Shown here: positions 1 to 5,089 of the stretch, in pieces | Layout: every line of letters starts with the position of its first letter | Numbering within the stretch: the stretch's first letter is position 1 | NCBI GenBank assembly: GCA_013695505.1 | Contig: JACDAH010000441.1 | Span: 1 to 5,089, forward strand | DNA length: 5,089 nucleotides | Direction of reading: 5' to 3' | Source of the DNA: Chloroflexota bacterium | GTDB lineage: Bacteria; Chloroflexota; Limnocylindria; Limnocylindrales; CSP1-4 | Position numbers and translations under genes: made by a program | Notes under the pieces: model-generated | What the model was told of the DNA's origin: nothing | Database searches by the model: none | What the model saw: the letters and a program-made list of their open reading frames with translations, nothing else

Positions 1-219
1 GTCGGCGTGTCGTTCATCGGCGGCCGCTGGGACGAGCCGGAGCTGATCGGGCTGGCGTATGCGTTCGAGCAGGCAACCCACGTCCGGGTCCCGCCGCAGT
101 TCCTCACTTCGACGTCGGCGGCAGCGACCAGCTCGACGCACGGTGCGAAATCGCACGAGACCAAGCGGACCGGCGTCCCGGCCCGTAACGGGCACTGGAG
201 GATGCCGGCTCTGCGGTAG
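1..219 (+). CDS. Amidase-signature family enzyme, C-terminal fragment (5' truncated)
   Basis: The reading frame is open from base 1 and ends at TAG 217-219, so only the last 72 residues are present. The visible start, VGVSFIGGRWDEPELIGLAY followed by AFEQAT, is the characteristic C-terminal strand-helix of the amidase signature family (GatA, aryl-acylamidases, allophanate and indole-acetamide hydrolases). These enzymes hydrolyse amide bonds with a Ser-cisSer-Lys triad. The triad lies upstream of the window, so substrate and activity cannot be judged. Family members usually end shortly after the 'PPxF' stretch (here near residue 35). This one continues for about 37 residues rich in Ser, Thr, Ala and His without a recognisable domain, possibly because an original stop was lost. 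The following transporter gene begins 9 bp after the stop, in the same frame. Confidence 0.75.
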   Translation, partial: VGVSFIGGRWDEPELIGLAYAFEQATHVRVPPQFLTSTSAAATSSTHGAKSHETKRTGVPARNGHWRMPALR

Positions 220-222
220 CCT
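217..222 (+). promoter_or_regulatory. Probable -10 element for leaderless transcription of the MFS gene
   Basis: TAGCCT matches the TAnnnT -10 consensus and ends 6 bases before the GTG at 229, the spacing expected if transcription starts at or next to the start codon. No Shine-Dalgarno sequence sits at a usable distance: the only candidate, GGAGG at 197-201, is 27 bases upstream. The TAG of this hexamer is also the amidase stop codon. The -35 region (about 194-199, ACTGGA) is a poor match. Leaderless genes with this pattern are common in Actinomycetota and some other high-GC phyla; the assignment here is inference from motif and spacing. Confidence 0.45.
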
Positions 223-228
223 CCCGGG

Positions 229-1479
229 GTGACCGAGGAGACCGCCCCGACTCCCACCTCGCCACGCCCCACGACCGCCGGCCGCGCCCGGTCGTGGGGC
301 CGCGGCCTGACCCCATCGATCGCACTGCTTGCGGCGATGGCGTTCATCACCCAGGTCGGCGTGTCGGTGATGCTGCCGCTGCTGCCGCTGTATGCAACGA
401 ACCTCGGCGCCGGTCCCGAGGTCCTCGGCCTCCTGACGAGCTCGTTTGCCGTGCTCATTGCCGCGGGTCAGCTGATCGGCGGCTACCTCGTCGGGCGGTT
501 CGCCGCACGCCGGCTGGTGTCGCTCGGGATCGGGATCTACGCCGCGGCGAACGTCCTCATCTCGACCGCCGGGGCGGCGATCCCGTTGATCGCGTTCCGG
601 TCATTGGCCGGGTTCGGATCCGGCGTCAACCAGGTGTCCGAGCGACTGTACGTCGCCCAGGCGATCGACCGGAGCCGGCTGGCCTTCGCGAATGGCGTCC
701 TGTCGGCGGCCGGGTCGGCGGGATCCGTCCTCGGCCCGGCGGTCGGGGGGCTTCTCGTCGTCGTCTCGGACCTCCGCGTCCCGTTTCTGCTCGTCGCGGG
801 AACCAGCACCCTGGCGGCGATCGGCTCCCTGTTCCTGCCTCGGCCGCCGGTGGAATCGGTCGAGGCACGCGAAGCCCGAAGCGCGGCAGCGGAGGACCAC
901 TCGGCCCGGACCGCGGTCTCTCGACTGCTGGTCATCCTCTTCCTCGTCCAGACCTCGTTCCAGGCGGGCTTCGGCGCCTTCATCACAACCTACGCAGTCT
1001 TCGCGCAGACCCGTCTCGGCTGGGCGACGGCCGAGGTCGGGCTCGTGTTCTCGGCGTTCGGTCTCGGCTCGATCGTGCTTGGGCCGGTGCTCGCGAACCT
1101 CGCCGATCGGCGCGGCCGGCGCGACGTCGCAATCCTCGGCGCGGGACTCATCTTTCTCTTCCCGATCGTGTTCGTTCTCGAGGCGCCGCGGCCCGTCCTG
1201 TACCTCGTGTCCATCGTCGGCGGCGCCGGCGTCACGGCGCTCGAGGCCTCCTATTTCGCGCTTCTCGCAGATGCCACCGATGGCGGCCGACGCGGTCGGG
1301 CGTACGGCTGGGTCAGTGCCCTCTCGAGCCTCGGCATCGTCGTCGGGGCGATCGCTGCGTCGCAGATCTGGGCGCGCACCGGCGACGTCGGGCTGGGGCT
1401 GCTGATGACCGCGGTTGCGCTGGCGGTCGTCGCGGGCTTCCTGCTGCTGTACCCGCGGGACCGCCCGCTCGCCGCATGA
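229..1479 (+). CDS. MFS transporter, 12-helix drug:H+ antiporter type
   Basis: This 416-residue inner-membrane protein is of normal length for a 12-helix major facilitator. The first helix begins near residue 30, after a Pro/Thr/Arg-rich cytoplasmic N-terminus. Helix 4 carries a motif B-like arginine (R124, followed by G128, G130 and G132). Helix 5 carries a complete motif C, G156-x8-G165-x3-G169-P170-x2-G173-G174, the signature of proton-driven drug exporters. The helix 2-3 loop has a degenerate motif A (GGYLVGRFAARR, lacking the usual Asp), whereas the equivalent helix 8-9 loop keeps a good copy (NLADRRGRR, 290-298). A charged central loop (about 204-232) separates the two six-helix halves. 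The GTG at 229 is chosen because the next in-frame start, M37, would remove part of helix 1. The substrate is unknown. It follows the amidase gene by 9 bp but may have its own leaderless promoter. Confidence 0.88.
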   Translation: MTEETAPTPTSPRPTTAGRARSWGRGLTPSIALLAAMAFITQVGVSVMLPLLPLYATNLGAGPEVLGLLTSSFAVLIAAGQLIGGYLVGRFAARRLVSLGIGIYAAANVLISTAGAAIPLIAFRSLAGFGSGVNQVSERLYVAQAIDRSRLAFANGVLSAAGSAGSVLGPAVGGLLVVVSDLRVPFLLVAGTSTLAAIGSLFLPRPPVESVEAREARSAAAEDHSARTAVSRLLVILFLVQTSFQAGFGAFITTYAVFAQTRLGWATAEVGLVFSAFGLGSIVLGPVLANLADRRGRRDVAILGAGLIFLFPIVFVLEAPRPVLYLVSIVGGAGVTALEASYFALLADATDGGRRGRAYGWVSALSSLGIVVGAIAASQIWARTGDVGLGLLMTAVALAVVAGFLLLYPRDRPLAA

Positions 1480-1586
1480 GTGAGACCACGTCCATTCATC
1501 CAACGATCGGTCGAACGAGCGCCCGCGGCCAGGCCAATCAGGGCGAGATTGTCGGGGCATCGTCACGCGGTCGTCTCGAGGCTTCG

Positions 1587-1616
1587 TTAGGACTCCGGCC
1601 CAAAGACTGGCAGAAT
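1587..1616 (+). promoter_or_regulatory. Weak promoter candidate upstream of the VWA-FN3 gene
   Basis: Within the non-coding gap that follows the MFS gene, TTAGGA at 1587-1592 and CAGAAT at 1611-1616 are separated by 18 bases and resemble -35 and -10 hexamers. Both match the sigma-70 consensus only partly. A start near 1623 would leave a 5' leader of about 65 bases. The rest of the gap (1480-1690) shows no open small gene, no strong hairpin followed by a T tract and no repeat. Confidence 0.22.
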
Positions 1617-1668
1617 GCGAGTCCGCTCGCGACGGGGGTTCGAGCGAAGAATCGAAGCTGGGGCACCC

Positions 1669-1674
1669 GGAGGG
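1669..1674 (+). promoter_or_regulatory. Ribosome binding site of the VWA-FN3 gene
   Basis: GGAGGG is the only strong Shine-Dalgarno match near the gene. It lies 1 base from the ATG at 1676 (too close), 10 bases from the GTG at 1685, 13 from the GTG at 1688 and 16 from the ATG at 1691. By spacing it favours GTG 1685. By codon type and signal-peptide shape ATG 1691 is also reasonable. The choice changes the product by at most five residues. Confidence 0.5.
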
Positions 1675-1690
1675 TATGTACGGGGTGGTG

Positions 1691-3508
1691 ATGCGACGCG
1701 CCGGCTCGCGGGCTCAGGCCGCGGCTGCGATCGTGTTCGGTGCTCTGCTCGTCATCGGCGGTGTGGTGCCGAAAGCCGCCGCCGTGACGCCGGATCCGTC
1801 CGACGTCGTCCTCGTCCTGGACTTCTCGGCCTCGATCCTCCGGGACGGCGCGAACCGCAACCGGTTCGGGGCCGCCCTCGAGCGAATCGCGGATCGGGTC
1901 GACGCGACCGCCGCCGATCTCACGGCCGGCGATGCCACCGTCTCCATCGTCCAGTTCGCCAGCAGGGCATCGGACGTTCCGGGCTGCGCCGATCTCAAGC
2001 TCCTCCAGAGCCCGGCCGCGGTCGCAAAGTTCGCCGACTGTCTCCGATCGGTCGCTCGCGCCTATCGCAAGGGATCGACATCGGCCCTGACCAAGAAGAT
2101 CGGCGTCGACACCAATTACGTCGCCGCGATGGATCGGGCTGCCTCGCACCTGCCCGCGAACTCGGTCCGGCCCGCCTTGATCCTGTTCACCGACGGCAAG
2201 CACGACGTCAAGGGCGTGCCTGTGAGCAGGGTGCTGCCGGCGCGCGATCGGCTCTTCGGCGGGCGCTCGCCGTTCGCCCTGCTCCCGGTCGGGATGGGCC
2301 TCGATCCCTTGAAGCGCAACGTCCTCGAGACCGGGCTTGAGCAGCTCCGGGTGATCCGTGACATGCCGGCCTGCGTCAGCGGCGACACGTTCGACTGGCC
2401 CGACGTCGTCTTCGAAACGGCCGACAAGGCCGGCAATGCGGTCGCCGTCGCGCTCCAGGAGGCGACCTGCACATTCACCGTGGCGCCGACGCCGACGCCG
2501 TCCCCCAGCCCGGTCCCGCCGACCCCCGCACCGGTCGTGGGCGTGGAGCTAACGCCCGGCGACGGTCGGATCGAGCTGACGTGGTCCGCGCCGACGGCGA
2601 CGAAGGTGCCGCCCGCCACCGACTACCAGGTCCAATGTCGAACCGGCGGCGGCAAATGGGTCCAGTCGAGTGAGGGCGTGTCCCTCGACAGGAAGGCCTC
2701 GATCGAGGGCCTCGTCAACGGCTCGGAATACGAATGCCAGATTGCCGCCGTCGGCGCGTCGACGATCGGCGCCTGGACGCCGGCCGGCAAGGTCACGCCG
2801 CTCGGCCGGCCGGCCCCGCCGGCGAAACCAACGGTCACGGCCGCCAACCAGGCTCTCCGGATCGATGTGCCAGCGGCATCGGCCGGGGTGGATCGGTTCA
2901 CGTTCGAGTGCTCGGGCGACCAGGGCGCCACGTGGCCGGCGAAGATCGACGCGTCGGCCGGCAGCGAAGTCGCCCAGGTGGGCCTGCTCACGAACGGCGT
3001 CGAATACGTCTGCCGGGCGTTCGCCGCGAACGACATCGGCGTGAGCGAGGCGTCGGTCATGTCCGATGCCGCCACTCCGTGCGGCTCGACGCTCGAGTGC
3101 AACCGCGTCCTCGTGCCCGTCCTCGGCGGGCTCCTCGTGCTCCTGTTCGGCGGGATCGCGGCGGCGCTGTTCGCGCTGCTTCGCGGTCGGACCCGCGGCC
3201 ATGTCGTCGCGGTCGTCGACGTCGTCCACACCGCCAACGTCGGGCACGGGTCGCGACTCGGCATCGCGTTTGTCCGCGAGGGTGGGGGCCGGGCGATCAG
3301 CGGGATCGTCGCCGAGCGTGGTCCGACCGCCGAGATCCGGATCCGCCGCCTGCAAGGCGAGAAGTTCGAGGTCCGCGACCGGAACGGCAAGCGCGAAGTG
3401 CCCGACGGCGACACGACCGTCATCACCGACTCGCTCGGCGTCCGCCACTCGCTGGTCCTCCGGGCGTTCGCCACGAATGCTGCGTCGCGGGTGGCGACCC
3501 GCCGCTGA
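1691..3508 (+). CDS. Membrane-anchored VWA and tandem FN3-like domain protein with cytoplasmic C-terminal domain
   Basis: This is a 605-residue protein counted from ATG 1691. Alternative starts are 1676 (adds MYGVV), GTG 1685 and GTG 1688. A signal peptide (MRRAGSRAQ then a hydrophobic core) ends at a likely AAA cleavage site near residue 31. The VWA domain (about 38-260) has a complete metal-ion-dependent adhesion site: D44-x-S46-x-S48, T141 and D168 in FTDG. A Pro/Thr/Ser linker (about 264-282) leads to two FN3-like domains (about 282-372 and 374-463) that share an L-x-N-G-x-E-Y-x-C motif. One transmembrane helix (about 473-497) precedes an Arg-rich stop-transfer segment and a roughly 105-residue beta-rich cytoplasmic domain that I do not recognise. 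All ten cysteines lie before the helix, which supports an extracytoplasmic orientation. VWA and FN3 domains usually bind proteins or glycans, so a surface adhesion or sensing role is inferred; the ligand is unknown. It has no obvious operon partner in the window. Confidence 0.85.
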   Translation: MRRAGSRAQAAAAIVFGALLVIGGVVPKAAAVTPDPSDVVLVLDFSASILRDGANRNRFGAALERIADRVDATAADLTAGDATVSIVQFASRASDVPGCADLKLLQSPAAVAKFADCLRSVARAYRKGSTSALTKKIGVDTNYVAAMDRAASHLPANSVRPALILFTDGKHDVKGVPVSRVLPARDRLFGGRSPFALLPVGMGLDPLKRNVLETGLEQLRVIRDMPACVSGDTFDWPDVVFETADKAGNAVAVALQEATCTFTVAPTPTPSPSPVPPTPAPVVGVELTPGDGRIELTWSAPTATKVPPATDYQVQCRTGGGKWVQSSEGVSLDRKASIEGLVNGSEYECQIAAVGASTIGAWTPAGKVTPLGRPAPPAKPTVTAANQALRIDVPAASAGVDRFTFECSGDQGATWPAKIDASAGSEVAQVGLLTNGVEYVCRAFAANDIGVSEASVMSDAATPCGSTLECNRVLVPVLGGLLVLLFGGIAAALFALLRGRTRGHVVAVVDVVHTANVGHGSRLGIAFVREGGGRAISGIVAERGPTAEIRIRRLQGEKFEVRDRNGKREVPDGDTTVITDSLGVRHSLVLRAFATNAASRVATRR

Positions 3509-3546
3509 GGGTGCCGACCGGGGGACCGGCTCACGCTCCTGAGCAG

Positions 3547-3576
3547 CCGACATTCCGGGCGGACGCGTGGTATCGT
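3547..3576 (+). promoter_or_regulatory. Promoter candidate for the GH4 gene
   Basis: CCGACA at 3547-3552 (four of six matches to TTGACA) and TATCGT at 3571-3576 (a TAnnnT -10) are separated by 18 bases. Transcription would begin near 3582-3584, giving a leader of about 53 bases before the ATG at 3636. The predicted start coincides with the first base of a tandem repeat array, as expected for a repressible promoter. This is motif evidence only. Confidence 0.42.
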
Positions 3577-3582
3577 GCGTCA

Positions 3583-3606
3583 TCCGGACGTCCGTACGTC
3601 CGGACG
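3583..3606 (+). repeat. Three tandem 8-bp units (TCCGGACG / TCCGTACG / TCCGGACG)
   Basis: Three contiguous 8-base units occupy 3583-3590, 3591-3598 and 3599-3606. The outer two are identical and the middle one differs by a single G-to-T change. Because each unit holds its own small palindrome (TCCGGA or CGTACG), bases 3583-3604 also form an imperfect 22-bp dyad with one mismatched pair. Lying between the probable transcription start and the ribosome binding site, it looks like a regulator binding site, possibly for cooperative binding. No regulator gene is in the window. Confidence 0.5.
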
Positions 3607-3619
3607 TCGACCGGTTGAC
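3606..3619 (+). promoter_or_regulatory. Operator-like dyad GTCGACCGGTTGAC
   Basis: This 14-base sequence is an inverted repeat centred on ACCGGT with one mismatched pair. It abuts the tandem array and lies 6 bases before the ribosome binding site of the GH4 gene. A central CG flanked by short inverted arms resembles binding sites of LacI-family sugar repressors, which often control glycosidase genes. With no repressor gene visible, the family assignment is speculative. Confidence 0.3.
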
Positions 3620-3625
3620 CAATCC

Positions 3626-3631
3626 GAGAGG
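3626..3631 (+). promoter_or_regulatory. Ribosome binding site of the GH4 gene
   Basis: GAGAGG ends 4 bases before the ATG at 3636. It fixes the start at the methionine directly before the Rossmann strand KRIVLVGAGS. The upstream in-frame GTG at 3567 is rejected because it would lie inside the promoter candidate and would add about 23 residues with no place in the family. Confidence 0.6.
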
Positions 3632-3635
3632 TTCC

Positions 3636-4955
3636 ATGAAGCGGATCGTTCTCGTCGGCGCAGGCAGCGTCGAATTCACCCGAAACCTGCTCGGCGACAT
3701 CCTGAGCTCGCCGGCTCTTCGGGACGCCGACCTGGTCCTTCACGACATCGACCCCGACCGCCTCGCGACGGCCGAGCGGATGGCTCGCTGGACGGCCGAG
3801 ACGCTCAAGGCGGCCCCGACCATCACCGGCCACCTCGACCGGCTCGAGGCTCTCCGCGGCGCGGACTTCGTGATCAACACCATCCAGGTCGGCGGCGCCC
3901 GCGCGACGAAGATCGATTTCGAGGTCCCCGGCCGGTACGGCCTGCGCTACACGATCAACGACACGATCGGCGTCGGCGGCGTCTTCCGCGGACTGCGCAC
4001 GATCCCGGTCGTGCTCGGGATCGCCCGCGACATGGAGGCGGTCTGCCCCGACGCGTGGCTCCTCAACTACACCAACCCGCTCGCGATCCTCGTTCGCGCT
4101 GTCTCTGAGGCGACGAGCATCAAGGTCGCCGGCCTGTGCCACTCGGTCTTCTGGACGATCGACACGATCGCGGGCTACCTCGGCATCGCCCGCGACGAGA
4201 TCGACTCCGAGTCGGCCGGGATCAACCACCTCGCCTTCCTGCTGAAGCTCCGCCACCACGGCCGTGACCTGTACCCGGACCTGCGCCGCTTCGTCGAGGA
4301 GGGCAGGACGCCGGACGACAACCTCGTCCGATCCGAGCTGTTCCTCCACCTCGGCTTCTATCCGACCGAGTCGTCGGAGCACCACGCCGAGTACAACCCG
4401 TGGTTCATCGGCAAGCGCGACGATCGGGGCGACGCCGTCGAGCGGCTCCACGTCCCGATCGGCGAGTACCTCGACCGTGTCAGCCACAACCTCGACGAGT
4501 ACGCCGAGACGGTTCGCAAGCTCGACGCCGGCGAGCCGTTCGAGATCGAGCGGAGCGGGGAGTACGCGGCCACGATCGCCGACGCGATGGCGACCGGCGT
4601 CCCGGCCCGGATCGTCGGCAACATGATGAACCGCGGGGCGCTCATCCCGAATCTCGACGGCGACGCGTGCGTCGAAGTCCCGTGCCTCGTGGACGGGCTC
4701 GGCGTCCGGCCGGTCGCAGTCGGGCCGTTGCCCCTTCACCTTGCGGCCTACATGCGCGGCGCCATCGACATGCAGGGCCTGACGGTCCAGGCCGCCCTGC
4801 GCCACGACCGGGACGCCATCGGCCACGCGGTCATGACCGACCCGATCGTCCAGTCGCATCTCACGCTGGACCAGGCCTGGAAGCTGACCGACGAGATGAT
4901 CGAAGCCGAAGCCGAATGGTTGCCCAGGTGGCTGGGCGGCGCCGCGGCCGACTGA
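3636..4955 (+). CDS. Glycoside hydrolase family 4, alpha-galactosidase (MelA)-like
   Basis: This 439-residue protein has the usual length for GH4. These enzymes cleave glycosides by an NAD+- and Mn2+-dependent oxidation-elimination-addition-reduction route rather than classical acid/base hydrolysis. The N-terminal Rossmann motif is VLVGAGSVEF (5-14), followed by an acidic strand end (HDID, 36-39) for the NAD ribose. NDTIGVGG (108-115) and NYTNP (144-148) are typical family blocks. The metal ligands are predicted as C168 in CHSV (168-171) and H198 in GINHLAF (195-201). Y253 in HHAEYNPWF is the probable catalytic base. CHSV is the signature reported for MelA-type alpha-galactosidases; alpha-galacturonidases or alpha-glucuronidases of the same family remain possible. 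No signal peptide is present, so it should act in the cytoplasm on an imported oligosaccharide. It probably leads an operon with the exported-protein gene 59 bp downstream. Confidence 0.9.
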   Translation: MKRIVLVGAGSVEFTRNLLGDILSSPALRDADLVLHDIDPDRLATAERMARWTAETLKAAPTITGHLDRLEALRGADFVINTIQVGGARATKIDFEVPGRYGLRYTINDTIGVGGVFRGLRTIPVVLGIARDMEAVCPDAWLLNYTNPLAILVRAVSEATSIKVAGLCHSVFWTIDTIAGYLGIARDEIDSESAGINHLAFLLKLRHHGRDLYPDLRRFVEEGRTPDDNLVRSELFLHLGFYPTESSEHHAEYNPWFIGKRDDRGDAVERLHVPIGEYLDRVSHNLDEYAETVRKLDAGEPFEIERSGEYAATIADAMATGVPARIVGNMMNRGALIPNLDGDACVEVPCLVDGLGVRPVAVGPLPLHLAAYMRGAIDMQGLTVQAALRHDRDAIGHAVMTDPIVQSHLTLDQAWKLTDEMIEAEAEWLPRWLGGAAAD

Positions 4956-5003
4956 CCGCAACCAAGTCGCGACGACGAGCAACCGAACAGCCGGGGAACG
5001 AAG

Positions 5004-5008
5004 AGGAG
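5004..5008 (+). promoter_or_regulatory. Ribosome binding site of the downstream exported-protein gene
   Basis: AGGAG ends 6 bases before the ATG at 5015, an ideal spacing and the clearest Shine-Dalgarno sequence in the window. The 59-bp gap after the GH4 stop shows no convincing promoter or terminator, which favours co-transcription with the GH4 gene. Confidence 0.65.
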
Positions 5009-5014
5009 CACGAC

Positions 5015-5089
5015 ATGGCGATCGGATCGAGGCACCCGTCCGGGCTCGCGCGGCGCCGCATCGTCGGCCTCGCAGCGACCCTCCTGCTG
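5015..5089 (+). CDS. N-terminus of an exported protein, possibly a sugar ABC transporter binding protein (3' truncated)
   Basis: Only 25 residues are visible. They form the front of a signal peptide: a basic n-region (SRHPSGLARRR) followed by the start of a hydrophobic core (IVGLAATLLL). The frame is open to the window edge. Placement behind a cytoplasmic GH4 glycosidase fits the substrate-binding lipoprotein of a carbohydrate ABC importer, but the diagnostic part, including any lipobox cysteine, lies outside the window. A secreted hydrolase is equally compatible with what is seen. The run of arginines lacks the full twin-arginine (S-R-R-x-F-L-K) context. Confidence 0.6.
   Translation, partial: MAIGSRHPSGLARRRIVGLAATLLL

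Noticed and set aside
202..219. ATG at 202 behind a good GGAGG as a start for the MFS gene
   Set aside because: It reads into the amidase TAG after five codons, so it cannot start the transporter.
1520..1545. CGCCC/GGGCG inverted repeat after the MFS gene
   Set aside because: Only five pairs with a 16-base loop and no T run; likely chance in GC-rich DNA.
601..1566. A 321-codon minus-strand open frame opposite the MFS gene
   Set aside because: Highly charged low-complexity translation typical of an antisense shadow; no motif or plausible start context.
294..1691. A 465-codon plus-strand open frame overlapping the MFS gene
   Set aside because: The product is dominated by Arg, Pro and Gly with no hydrophobic pattern, whereas the other frame gives a textbook MFS protein.
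3511..3534. Possible terminator hairpin just after the VWA-FN3 stop (GTGCCG pairing with CGGCTCAC)
   Set aside because: The stem needs a two-base bulge and no T tract follows, so it does not meet the standard for an intrinsic terminator.
2549..3700. A 383-codon minus-strand open frame opposite the VWA-FN3 gene
   Set aside because: Charged, compositionally biased translation that runs across the gene end and the promoter region; no domain seen.
3531..4982. A 483-codon minus-strand open frame covering the whole GH4 gene
   Set aside because: It is antisense to a gene with clear family motifs, its translation is Arg/Asp/Val-rich without domain features, and such long mirror frames are expected in GC-rich coding DNA.
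1..5089. CRISPR array, tRNA, rRNA, transposase or phage defence genes
   Set aside because: No spaced direct repeats, cloverleaf-like segments, or mobile-element or defence protein motifs were found.

Overview
The window is GC-rich bacterial DNA with G/C-biased third codon positions. It holds five genes on the plus strand; the first and last run off the edges. High GC, a GTG start, a probable leaderless TAnnnT promoter and a cytoplasmic GH4 glycosidase next to a secreted-protein gene suit a high-GC soil or freshwater lineage such as Actinomycetota or Chloroflexota. That assignment is inference: the window has no rRNA or marker gene.

Layout. 1-219 is the 3' end of an amidase-signature enzyme. 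229-1479 is a complete 12-helix MFS exporter with the drug:H+ antiporter motif C; its likely -10 element overlaps the amidase stop codon. 1480-1690 is a non-coding gap with one weak promoter candidate and no convincing terminator. 1691-3508 encodes a membrane-anchored protein ordered signal peptide, von Willebrand factor A (VWA) domain with an intact MIDAS, Pro/Thr/Ser linker, two FN3-like domains, one transmembrane helix and an unassigned cytoplasmic domain. 3509-3635 is a regulatory gap with a promoter-like pair followed by three tandem 8-bp units and a dyad. 3636-4955 is a GH4 glycosidase of the alpha-galactosidase (MelA) type. From 5015 the start of an exported-protein gene runs off the right edge.

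How the genes work together. The GH4 enzyme has no signal peptide, so it should act on an imported sugar. The exported protein behind it (59-bp gap, strong ribosome binding site) could be the substrate-binding protein of an ABC importer, making this the head of a carbohydrate-uptake operon, perhaps controlled through the repeat array. The amidase and MFS genes are tightly packed but may be transcribed separately. The VWA-FN3 gene stands alone and is the least explained element; a surface adhesion or sensing role is plausible but unproven. I found no CRISPR array, tRNA, rRNA, insertion sequence or known defence system.
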